This document shows positions 34,441 through 41,629 of a stretch of 64,000 bases of DNA, in pieces. A program made the translations under genes and the position numbers. The stretch is from Hymenobacter nivis (GTDB lineage Bacteria > Bacteroidota > Bacteroidia > Cytophagales > Hymenobacteraceae). Under the pieces are notes generated by a model. That model saw only the letters and a list, made by a program, of their open reading frames with translations. It was not told the origin of the DNA and searched no databases. The stretch's first letter is position 1; every line of letters starts with the position of its first letter. The DNA is taken from contig NZ_CP029145.1 of the NCBI RefSeq assembly GCF_003149515.1, positions 4,836,001-4,900,000 of the forward strand. Direction: 5' to 3'.

Positions 34441-35775
34441 TTAGCTCACCGGGCCGGCGTCGATTTTCGCCTCCACGGCGGCCTGCACTTCCACCGGCAG
34501 GTTGGAGAGCAAATCCAACCCCGTGGCGGCTTCAATGGCGTCGACGGTGGTGCGGTACACGCCCCAGTCCGTATTAATGGAGTTGATGTTGGGCGTGTCG
34601 ATGGCGATGATGCGGGTGCCGGCGTTCACGCGGGCCGCGTCGTTGTCACCCACCGGCAAAATCACTACCACCTTCCAGCAGCGGCTGGGTACGGTCACGC
34701 GGCCCTGGTCGAGGGTCGTCGTCAGTCCCCCGGCCGAGCCCGTGCCGCCCACCCCGTACGAGCCGCAGACGACATAGACCTCGTTGCCCCCGGCCAAAAA
34801 CGAGCGGGTGTAGTTCTCCAGGCCGGCCCAGGTTTGCTGGTTGTTCTGCGGGGCTTGGGGCATCATGTTGGTCATGAAAAACGTGGCCGAATTGTTCTCC
34901 ACGCTGGAGGTGCGGTCGGCCGAAGGGCAGTTGTGGCCCCGGTCGAAGCCCGAGCCCACGTAGCTCAGCTCCGTGACGTGGTACCACTCGGTGGGCAGCG
35001 CGTCGTCGGCGCGGAAGTTGTCCTGCCGGTCGATACCGCCGCGGTCCGACAGGTCGAGGTGCCAGCTCACCCAGTTCGGCTTGCCCTGGTCGCGGCTGTA
35101 CGAAACGGCGTACTGCGGCTTGAGCAGCAAGTAGTTGTTGGGCATCGCCACGTCCGTTTGGGCCCCGCTCGGGTTGCCCAGGGCCAGGTTGCTGTTGTCG
35201 AGCGCGGGCGGAGCCACACCGAAGTCCGTGGCGGTAAAGTCGTCGATGTCGAGCCGCGTCCGGCCGCCGGAGGTCTTGCGAATCTCAAATTTGACGGGCC
35301 CCGGGATGTTCACGATGAACGACGCCGCCTGCAACGCGGGCGAGGTGGTGAGCACCGTGGCGCCCACCTTCGTCCACTTGGCGCAGTCGCAGCCCTGCGA
35401 TTGCGCCCACAGCTCCCAGCTGCTGCTGCCGTCGGTGCCGTAGGTGGCGTGCTGCACCGTCACGGTGGCCGCGCCGTCGGGCAGGTAGAAGTTCATCGTG
35501 AGCGTGCCGGCCTGCTGCAAGCGCACGGCCTGGGCCCCGTTCTTGTGGTCGGCCGCGTCGGTGCCCACCAGGGCATCGGCCAGCGTCCAGCTGCCAGTGG
35601 CAAACGCCACGGTGCCGGTGGGGTAGTCCGGCTTGGTGCCGGCTTCGAAGGTTTCCGGCGCTACGGCGGCCGCGCGCAGCGGAGCCAGTGGCTGGCGCGC
35701 CACGCGCGCCGGCCCAGCAAAGCTCATTAGGCAGAGCAGCAGGGGCCCCCCAAGGCGAAGTAAGTGTTGTTTCAT
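34441..35775 (-). CDS. Secreted DNA/RNA non-specific endonuclease (NUC family)
   Basis: 444 aa, exported (hydrophobic leader, residues 8-24). An N-terminal beta-sandwich (about 40-185; WELWAQSQGCDCAKWTKVG) precedes the NUC domain (about 200-430). That domain has the catalytic DRGH motif (in GFDRGHNCPSADRT, His at about 279) and the metal-ligand Asn region FMTNMMPQAPQNN, then an ENYTRSFL helix. It belongs to the Serratia/NucA-like beta-beta-alpha-metal nucleases, which degrade extracellular DNA and RNA. No T9SS sorting domain is seen at the C-terminus. It lies 63 bases upstream of the 1517-aa secreted protein gene, same strand, so they may form an operon. Confidence 0.9.
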   Translation of the reverse strand: MKQHLLRLGGPLLLCLMSFAGPARVARQPLAPLRAAAVAPETFEAGTKPDYPTGTVAFATGSWTLADALVGTDAADHKNGAQAVRLQQAGTLTMNFYLPDGAATVTVQHATYGTDGSSSWELWAQSQGCDCAKWTKVGATVLTTSPALQAASFIVNIPGPVKFEIRKTSGGRTRLDIDDFTATDFGVAPPALDNSNLALGNPSGAQTDVAMPNNYLLLKPQYAVSYSRDQGKPNWVSWHLDLSDRGGIDRQDNFRADDALPTEWYHVTELSYVGSGFDRGHNCPSADRTSSVENNSATFFMTNMMPQAPQNNQQTWAGLENYTRSFLAGGNEVYVVCGSYGVGGTGSAGGLTTTLDQGRVTVPSRCWKVVVILPVGDNDAARVNAGTRIIAIDTPNINSINTDWGVYRTTVDAIEAATGLDLLSNLPVEVQAAVEAKIDAGPVS

Positions 35776-36032
35776 TCAGGCAGTAAAGAAGTGAATGTGG
35801 GCCCCGGCTTGTGCCAGCGAACATAGTTACCCCAGTATTTACTAGCAAAATTATACCCTGAATGTTAGGTGAATATTACCCGCGTGCAATTATTTATCCG
35901 CGGGGTATCATGGGGTTGTTCGCTGCGGGTGCTTCATCTGCCAAAATTCGTCTGTATCTTGGAGGGGAATCGTAGGTGCCCAAACGGCCCGGAAACGCAG
36001 GTTTTCCGGGCCGTTTTTTTATACCGTTTATT
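35776..36032. other. Intergenic region carrying an orphan plus-strand terminator
   Basis: About 200 bases precede a strong plus-strand terminator (35982-36020) without a recognisable plus-strand gene. It may encode a short untranslated RNA, or the terminator may be a relic from DNA lost at the adjacent IS5-family insertion. Confidence 0.4.
35982..36020 (+). terminator. Orphan rho-independent terminator
   Basis: A perfect 14-bp stem (35982-35995 with 36003-36016) and a 7-nt loop, followed by T7 on the plus strand only. No coding sequence ends just upstream on that strand. Confidence 0.8.
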
Positions 36033-36086
36033 TAGATACCTTGCGAAAGAGATTGCTCTTCCCACTTTCATCTACTCCAAACCATT

Positions 36087-36196
36087 TTGTCAATTCGTAT
36101 ACCTTATTTCCCTGACTTGGAGTCTTACCAAGTGCCTCTCTTTTTACGGGATTTAGATCAGGCAATTGCATTAGATGCTTTGGATCTGCTATTGAA
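36087..36196 (+). pseudogene. N-terminal fragment of an AT-rich ORFan split by an IS5-family element
   Basis: An open frame beginning near a TTG at 36087 encodes LSIRIPYFPDLESYQVPLF then LRDLDQAIALDALDLLLK and runs into the insertion sequence. Its AT-rich composition matches the ORF resuming at 37130 on the other side. Joining both sides gives an apparently continuous helical protein, so they are probably two parts of one gene. Confidence 0.5.
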
Positions 36197-37129
36197 GCTG
36201 TTTAGGAAGTGGGTGGTCGGGTAATTTTACGCAGTAGCAGCACGACAAAGGCGAGCCAGTGGAAGGCCAGCCAATTTTCCAGGCAGGTTTCGTAGCGCAC
36301 CAGCAGGGTCTTGAAGCCGTCGAGCCAGGCGTTCATTTGCTCGATGACCAGCCGGCGCCGGTAAAGTTCGGGGTCCAGCGGCGTGTCATCATCCGTTTGC
36401 CAGTCGGTCGAGCGCCGGTTGCGGGGAATGTTGGCTTCGATGTCGCGCCGGGCGCAGGCCTGACGCAAGCTAGTGACATCAAAGGCTTTGTCGGCATTCA
36501 GAAAGAGGCCTTCCAGGCGCAGGTGCGCTTGTTCGAGCAGCTCACAGAGTTCGGCGAAGACGTGTTCGAGGGCAAACGTATCGTGGTGGTTGCCGGCTTG
36601 CGGCGTGGCCACGGCTAGGGGCTGGCCCGTGTTGTCGGCCAGAAACAGGGCGTTGGTGGTGCGGGCCGCCTTGCGGCCTTGATAGCCGACAGCCGCCCCG
36701 CCGTTTTTAGCCGGGGTGTGGCTGCCATCGAGTTGCACACTCGACAAGTCCAGCGCCGCGTGGTTCAAGCGCAAGACGCTCAACCAAAGCTGTTTCCAAG
36801 CACCTTGCTTGCGCCACTGGTTGAAATAATAGTAGACGCCCTGCCACGTCAGGGGGTGGGTTGGCAGCAATTCTCGCACGGGCAGCCAGCGCCACTGACA
36901 ACCCGTTTTGAGCTTGTAGAGAATGGCGCCGACGACTTCCACCGGCTGGGCCGCCCGCCGACGGCCGTGGGCGCTAAAGGGCAAATGGGGGAGTATCCAG
37001 GCGGTAATGATATCTTTGGGCAGGACTTCCATGACGGAGGGAAAGGAGATGGGTCGCACCTCAAATTTCGCTCTGCCGTGGGAGTCTTTTCTGTTTTGAG
37101 CCCGCCTGACTACTTCCTAAACAGCTTCA
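36193..37129 (-). mobile_element. IS5-family insertion sequence
   Basis: About 937 bp bounded by 18-bp perfect terminal inverted repeats (36193-36210 and 37112-37129, inner sequence gctgtttaggaagt). It contains one transposase gene. No identical target duplication was found: flanking triplets TGA and TCA are only the outer bases of the inverted repeat. It interrupts an AT-rich gene. The transposase stop codon lies inside the left repeat. Confidence 0.88.
36202..37059 (-). CDS. IS5-family DDE transposase
   Basis: 285 aa; an internal Met at codon 10 (37032, MEVLPKDII) is an equally likely start. The DDE residues are visible: Asp in VQLDGSHTPAKNGG, Asp in LFLNADKAFDV, and Glu in YRRRLVIEQMNAWLDGFK (the Y-2-R-3-E signature). 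The N-terminal helical region includes LKTGCQWRWLPVRELLP, typical of the DUF4096/IS5 N-terminus. The reading frame is intact and terminal repeats are present, so the element may still be mobile. Confidence 0.92.
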   Translation of the reverse strand: MRPISFPSVMEVLPKDIITAWILPHLPFSAHGRRRAAQPVEVVGAILYKLKTGCQWRWLPVRELLPTHPLTWQGVYYYFNQWRKQGAWKQLWLSVLRLNHAALDLSSVQLDGSHTPAKNGGAAVGYQGRKAARTTNALFLADNTGQPLAVATPQAGNHHDTFALEHVFAELCELLEQAHLRLEGLFLNADKAFDVTSLRQACARRDIEANIPRNRRSTDWQTDDDTPLDPELYRRRLVIEQMNAWLDGFKTLLVRYETCLENWLAFHWLAFVVLLLRKITRPPTS

Positions 37130-37804
37130 TTTTCAACTTTGTGTGAAACAACACAACGACTAGAGGAGCGGCTGATTTTAATTAGCAAGTCGTATGGAGA
37201 AGGGAGTCTAATGCGCCAGCGCCAAGCAATTGCAGATGCTTGGACAATAATTGACTGTGTACACCGTGCTGGGGAGCTGTTCTTGATAGCTAAGGTGGCA
37301 GTTAATAGGGATGAAGACGCTCTGCTTAAGAGCATCAAGACCATTAGAAATTCTTATCAGCATGCCAATGAAAGGATTGAGGAATATTTCTCATCTAAGG
37401 GCGGTTCGGTTTTCGGAGATCTGTCGTGGTACTACCATCCTGATTTATTTCGGCCAGGGCCTTTTGAGGGTGTTCTGTATGAATACATAATGCAAACAGG
37501 TATCACGCACAAAGATGAATTTGAAGTAACTTCTGGCGATCCTGAACAGTTAAAATTTGTTGACATTATTTCTTTCGTGCGAATCCATTACGTAACAAAG
37601 TCCAAGAGTAAATTAACAGTAAGCTTGGACGACGCCTCCGCTCTAATTAATCGGGCTATAGTGCGCATCGGAAAATTTAATAAGAGCATAGATGAAGAAA
37701 TGGCCCAAAAATTGGCGATTGATCCGACGCTCCGACGTAAAGGCTTTCTTCCTGTAACTATTGTGGCTACCCACCACTTCACTCGGGCACTAAAAGGAGA
37801 ATGA
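37130..37804 (+). pseudogene. C-terminal part of an AT-rich ORFan, separated from its start by the IS5-family element
   Basis: An open frame of about 220 codons with only TTG/GTG starts near the IS edge. It is rich in helices, starting LCETTQRLEERLILISKSY and continuing IADAWTIIDCVHRAGELFLI and IRNSYQHANERIEEYF, which recalls HEPN-like or abortive-infection-type helical proteins; I do not claim a family. Composition is AT-rich against a GC-rich background. Its TGA stop overlaps the ATG of the recombinase fragment (ATGA at 37801-37804). Together with 36087-36196 it appears to be one interrupted gene; translation from TTG at 37139 could still give a shortened product. Confidence 0.6.
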
Positions 37805-37923
37805 GAGTCGCCATCTATGCCCGGGTGTCGACGAAAACCAAGGGCCAGGACACCGAGAACCAGTTGCACCAGCTGCGCGACTTCGCCGATCAGCACGGCA
37901 CGATTCAGTAGGTGTACATCGAC
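37801..37923 (+). pseudogene. Serine recombinase N-terminal fragment
   Basis: Begins MRVAIYARVSTKTKGQ with the catalytic Ser in YARVS, then DTENQLHQLRDFADQHG, the N-terminal third of a resolvase/invertase catalytic domain. An in-frame TAG at 37909-37911 interrupts it, and after VYID the sequence becomes that of another protein. Catalytic Arg residues and the DNA-binding part are missing. It is coupled by ATGA overlap to the ORFan upstream. Confidence 0.85.
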
Positions 37924-38067
37924 ATCTTCTGGCTCAAGGACGATGCGTTAGAAGACAGCGCCACCCTACCCGCCCCCGACGTACTGGCCCTGGAAATCAC
38001 CGAGAACCTGCAAGTCGCGCTGGCGCAGTTTGCCAGCATTGCAGAGGAATTAGAGGAAGTCGCATGA
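37921..38067 (+). pseudogene. C-terminal tail of a type I restriction-modification methyltransferase (HsdM)
   Basis: In frame with the recombinase fragment, the 48 codons reading DIFWLKDDALEDSATLPAPD, then VLALEITENLQVALAQF and IAEEL match the conserved HsdM C-terminus (WLKDxSLEDSxxLPxPDV pattern). The methyltransferase domain is gone. The stop TGA overlaps the ATG of the next gene (ATGA, 38064-38067), the coupling expected in a functional operon before deletion. Confidence 0.75.
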
Positions 38068-38525
38068 ACCCAGTGTTCGACCAGCGGGTCGCCCGGCTGC
38101 CGGGTTACCTGGCCCAGCTCATCGCTCAAGTCCCGCATACCCGGCTTACCCTGGGCCAAGACCTGCCGGCCGCCGGAGTGTACGCGTTCTATGAGCACGG
38201 CCGTGCGCAGTACGTGGGCCGCACCGGACGGCTACGGCAGCGGCTTCTGGAGCACAGCGGCAACTCTTCCAGCCACTACAGCGCGTCGTTTGCGTTTTTG
38301 CTGGTCCGCGAGGCCGCCCAGGGCCTTGCCATTGATATGGCCCGGCTCCGCCATGCGCTGCAACGCTGTCCGCTGTTCGGGCCGTTGTTCACGGTCGCCA
38401 AAGCACGCGTAGCCGGCATGGAAATCCGCTGGATCGCGGTACCCGACGACGTGGAACAAGCCTTATTTGAAGTATATGCCGCCTTGGCATTAAATACGCC
38501 GCACAACCATTTCAAGCCATCCTAG
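38064..38525 (+). CDS. GIY-YIG nuclease-like protein, formerly coupled to hsdM
   Basis: 153 aa. The GIY-YIG core is visible: GVYAFYE (38-44), YVGRTGRLRQRLLEH (50-64, holding the second Tyr and the catalytic Arg), and a late E in the VEQALFEVYAALALNTPHN helix near the C-terminus. It is a cytoplasmic, single-domain small nuclease fold. The start is fixed by the ATGA overlap with the HsdM tail. Small GIY-YIG genes occur in type I restriction loci, where their role is unclear; the family assignment here is good and the role inferred. The gene is intact although its operon partner is not. Confidence 0.75.
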   Translation: MNPVFDQRVARLPGYLAQLIAQVPHTRLTLGQDLPAAGVYAFYEHGRAQYVGRTGRLRQRLLEHSGNSSSHYSASFAFLLVREAAQGLAIDMARLRHALQRCPLFGPLFTVAKARVAGMEIRWIAVPDDVEQALFEVYAALALNTPHNHFKPS

Positions 38526-38823
38526 AAAGTGGTCGATTAAGCAGATTGATGCCAGAACACCGTCTAGTAGATGACTAGCACAGATACAACAAACGCTTGA
38601 GAGGGTTTGCTTAGCATTAGTTGTAGCTAATGCCAAATGATAATGCGGTAGCTGCCTGCTAACTCACGATGGTTGGTCGGCACGTTATACTAACGAGTAG
38701 TCCAATAAAGGTTAGTTAGAAATGACTGAAAAAAGTGCCTTTAATCGCTTGAATCGCCCTCTATAAAATCATTCAATAAGGGCCCTAACTAAACAGCTTT
38801 TAGAAAAAGCAGTTGTAAGCGGC
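38526..38823. other. 298-base intergenic region
   Basis: Moderately AT-rich, with no ORF or stable hairpin of note. At 38788-38798 an 11-base match to the inner end of the IS5-family terminal repeat (ctaaacagctt) may be a solo IS end. Confidence 0.4.
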
Positions 38824-41580
38824 TCACCTGATTTCCAACTGGTAAGTGCCGGCCGCCATCTGATACTGCCGGGCTTGCGCCGAAGACCTGATTGAGCGGA
38901 CGTGTGGCCCGCCGGAGACCAAGGGCTTACCGCCTTCGTACACCGCCTGGCCCGCGGGCACGGGCAGCGTGAGGGTCGCCGTGGCGCCCGGCGGCACTGT
39001 GGCAGCGTACGCCACACCCGCCCCGGCCCGCCGCCAGGCCGACCGGATGGTGCCGTAGGGCCCCTGGTGGCTGGCTTCAAAATGAGCGAGCCCGGCCACG
39101 AAGTGCGGGGCCAGGAGAACGTTTTTGAAGCCCGGCTGCTGCGGGTCGGGCTGAATGCCGCCCAGCCCCTTGTAGAGCCAGGCCCCGATTTCGCCGAACA
39201 TGATGTGGTTCATAGAAATGTCGCTTTTGGCGTCGATGGGCCAGTTTTCGTAGAGCGTGGTGGCGCCGTTGGCCATCCACCAGCCCCAGGAGGGGTAGGT
39301 TTCCTGGGCAGCCAGGCGGTAGGCCACGTCGGCCTGGCCGTTGTCGCTCAGGGCCCCCAGAATGGCCTTGGTGCCGAGCAGGCCCACGTCGAGGTGGAAG
39401 TTGTCGGCGGCCACGCGGCGGGCCAGGTTGGCGGCCACTTTTGCCCGCAGCTCGTCGGGCACCACGCCCCAGTAGAGCGGTACGCTCAACTCAGTTTGCA
39501 CGCCGTGGCCGTAGAGGTTGGTTTGCCGGTTGAGGTACTTGGCGTTGATGGCGGCCCGGATTTTTTGGGCCAGCGCGGCGTAGCGCACGTGGTCGGCGGG
39601 GTGGCCCAGCAGCTGCGCGGCCTTGGCCAGAATGGTGGCGTCGGTGAAGTAGTAGACCGAGGAAGTCAACTCCACCGGCGACTTGGATTTCACCGGCACC
39701 CAGTCGCCCAGACCCCAGGCGGTCAGGCCGTTGGGACTAATATTGTCGATGTGGTCCACGTAGCGCTTGAGGTTGCCGTAGCAATCGGCAAGCAGTTTTG
39801 AATCGCCGTAGAACAGGTAAATATTCCAGGGAATAATGGCGATGGTGCTGGTCCAGTCGGGGCCGTTGCCCCACTCATAGCCCCAGCCGTCGCTGGGGAT
39901 AATGGAGGGCAGCACGCCGTTGGGCTGCTGCTCGTCGCGGTGGTCGGCCAGCCATTTTTCGTAAATGGTGATGCCGTCGAAGTTATAGAGGCCGGTTTCG
40001 CTGGCGATGTGGGCGTCGCCGGTCCAGCCGTTTTTCTCGCGCTGCGGGCAGTCGGTGGGGTAACCGAACAGGTTGGACAGGTACGAGTTATTGGTGGCCC
40101 ACCAGATTTTGTCGATGGTCGGGTTCGACGATTTCACCTGGCCCACCGCTGCCACGTCGCTGTGCATGAAGTAGCCGGTCAGGCTGCCCACCGTCAGCGC
40201 TACGGGCTGGCTGCTCGTCACCTCCACGTACTGAAACCCCTTGTAATTAAACAGTGGCATGAACGTTTCCTCCCCGCCCCGGCCGCCGAGCGTGAAAATA
40301 TCCGTCTGAAACGGATCGCTCTTATCGGTGGGTCGGTAATGCACGTCGATGTTCGACTGGTCGACGCGGCCGTTGGGGTAGCGCCGCTCGCCGTGCTTGA
40401 GGCGCAGCACGGTGCCGGCGGGGCCCCGGACCCGCAGCTGGCTGACGCCGGCAATGTTGCGGCCCAGGTCGAACACGTAGGTCGTGTCGTTGAGCCGGGC
40501 TACGCTCTGCGCCGGCACCGCCTCCACGTTGCGAATGGGTGCCAGGGCCTGGGCCACGATGTTGGTGGACGGCGCGGCCCGCAGCGTCACGGGTTTCCAC
40601 TGGGTGTCGTCGAAGCCCACCGTGTTCCAGCCGGGCTGCTCCAGGCGGGCGTCGTAGTGCTCAGCGGTGTAGATGCTGTTGAACACCAGGGGCCCCAGGG
40701 CCGTTTTCCAGTCGGTGCCGGAGGTAACGGTCGTCACCCGGCCGTCGGCCCCGGTCAGGCGCAGATCGAGGCAGAACGCGGGCCGGTTGCGCCAGGGTGC
40801 TTCGTGGAAGTACCACACGGCCGTGGACTGGTGGTTGTACCAGCCGTTGCCGAGCAGCACGCCCACCGCGTTTTGGCCCGGCCGCAGGTAGGGCGTCACG
40901 TCGTAGGTGACGTAGAGCGTGCGCCGGTCAAAGCGGGTGTACATGGGGTCGAGGCGGTGGTTGCCCACCTTGCGGCCGTTGATGTACAGCTCGTATAAGC
41001 CGGCCACGGCGATGTAGGCCCGCGCCTTGGCCACGCCCGCGGGCAGCGCAAACGTGGTGCGGAAGTAGGGGGCGGGTTTGAGGTTGATGTCGCGCGAGTC
41101 GCTGATCCAGGCGCCCTGCCAGTTCTTTTGGGCCATCAGCCCGGTTTCGAAGCTGGTTACCGGGCTCGCCGGGGCCCCGGCCCCGGCCTGGTCCCAGGCC
41201 CGCACCCGCCAGTAGTACTTGGTGAACGGCCGCAGCGCCGGCCCCGCGTAGGCCACCAGCTGCCGGGCCGACGCCACCCGCCCCGACGTCCAGGCCCCGC
41301 CCCCGCCCCGGGCCACGGCCCCCGAGTCGGGGCCCACGGTGAGCTGGTAGGCGGTTTGCGCCGCCCCGCGCCGGCCGTCGGCCAGCCGCCAGGTCAGGCG
41401 CGGGCGGGGCGCGTCCAGGCCCAGGGGGTTGGTGAGGTATTCGCACCGCAAATCGGTGGGCGCGCCGGCCCCCCCGGCGGCCCGGGCGGCCGGGGGCCCC
41501 AGCAGCAGGCCGGCACCAACGAGCACCACGCGCCAACCCTCAGGCAACCAACCGACGAATCGCGCGCGAAATCCAAGCAT
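38824..41580 (-). CDS. Alpha-L-rhamnosidase, GH78 (second of the pair)
   Basis: About 918 aa from the Met at 41580, which starts a signal-like segment ending AARAAGG; an earlier in-frame ATG at 41640 would overlap the upstream gene and lacks a signal. Inverting GH78 enzyme releasing terminal L-rhamnose from glycans or glycosides. Layout: FN3-like N-terminal domain (PTDLRCEYLTNPLGLDAPRP), beta-sandwich (VAGLYELYINGRKVG), then an (alpha/alpha)6 barrel with the signature DCPQREKNGWTGD, whose Glu and Asp belong to the catalytic set, and SWGWWMANGATTLYENW. C-terminal beta domain (LPVPAGQAVYEGG). Last gene of the minus-strand rhamnoside operon. Periplasmic. Confidence 0.93.
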   Translation of the reverse strand: MLGFRARFVGWLPEGWRVVLVGAGLLLGPPAARAAGGAGAPTDLRCEYLTNPLGLDAPRPRLTWRLADGRRGAAQTAYQLTVGPDSGAVARGGGGAWTSGRVASARQLVAYAGPALRPFTKYYWRVRAWDQAGAGAPASPVTSFETGLMAQKNWQGAWISDSRDINLKPAPYFRTTFALPAGVAKARAYIAVAGLYELYINGRKVGNHRLDPMYTRFDRRTLYVTYDVTPYLRPGQNAVGVLLGNGWYNHQSTAVWYFHEAPWRNRPAFCLDLRLTGADGRVTTVTSGTDWKTALGPLVFNSIYTAEHYDARLEQPGWNTVGFDDTQWKPVTLRAAPSTNIVAQALAPIRNVEAVPAQSVARLNDTTYVFDLGRNIAGVSQLRVRGPAGTVLRLKHGERRYPNGRVDQSNIDVHYRPTDKSDPFQTDIFTLGGRGGEETFMPLFNYKGFQYVEVTSSQPVALTVGSLTGYFMHSDVAAVGQVKSSNPTIDKIWWATNNSYLSNLFGYPTDCPQREKNGWTGDAHIASETGLYNFDGITIYEKWLADHRDEQQPNGVLPSIIPSDGWGYEWGNGPDWTSTIAIIPWNIYLFYGDSKLLADCYGNLKRYVDHIDNISPNGLTAWGLGDWVPVKSKSPVELTSSVYYFTDATILAKAAQLLGHPADHVRYAALAQKIRAAINAKYLNRQTNLYGHGVQTELSVPLYWGVVPDELRAKVAANLARRVAADNFHLDVGLLGTKAILGALSDNGQADVAYRLAAQETYPSWGWWMANGATTLYENWPIDAKSDISMNHIMFGEIGAWLYKGLGGIQPDPQQPGFKNVLLAPHFVAGLAHFEASHQGPYGTIRSAWRRAGAGVAYAATVPPGATATLTLPVPAGQAVYEGGKPLVSGGPHVRSIRSSAQARQYQMAAGTYQLEIR

Positions 41581-41629
41581 CAAAAACTGGTACAGGATGA
41601 AAAACCCTGCCTTGCGGGGCCCCGGGGCC

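Noticed and set aside
38788..38798. Second IS5-family element end
   Set aside because: Only an 11-base match to the terminal repeat with no transposase sequence next to it; chance or a very old relic, so noted only in the intergenic entry.
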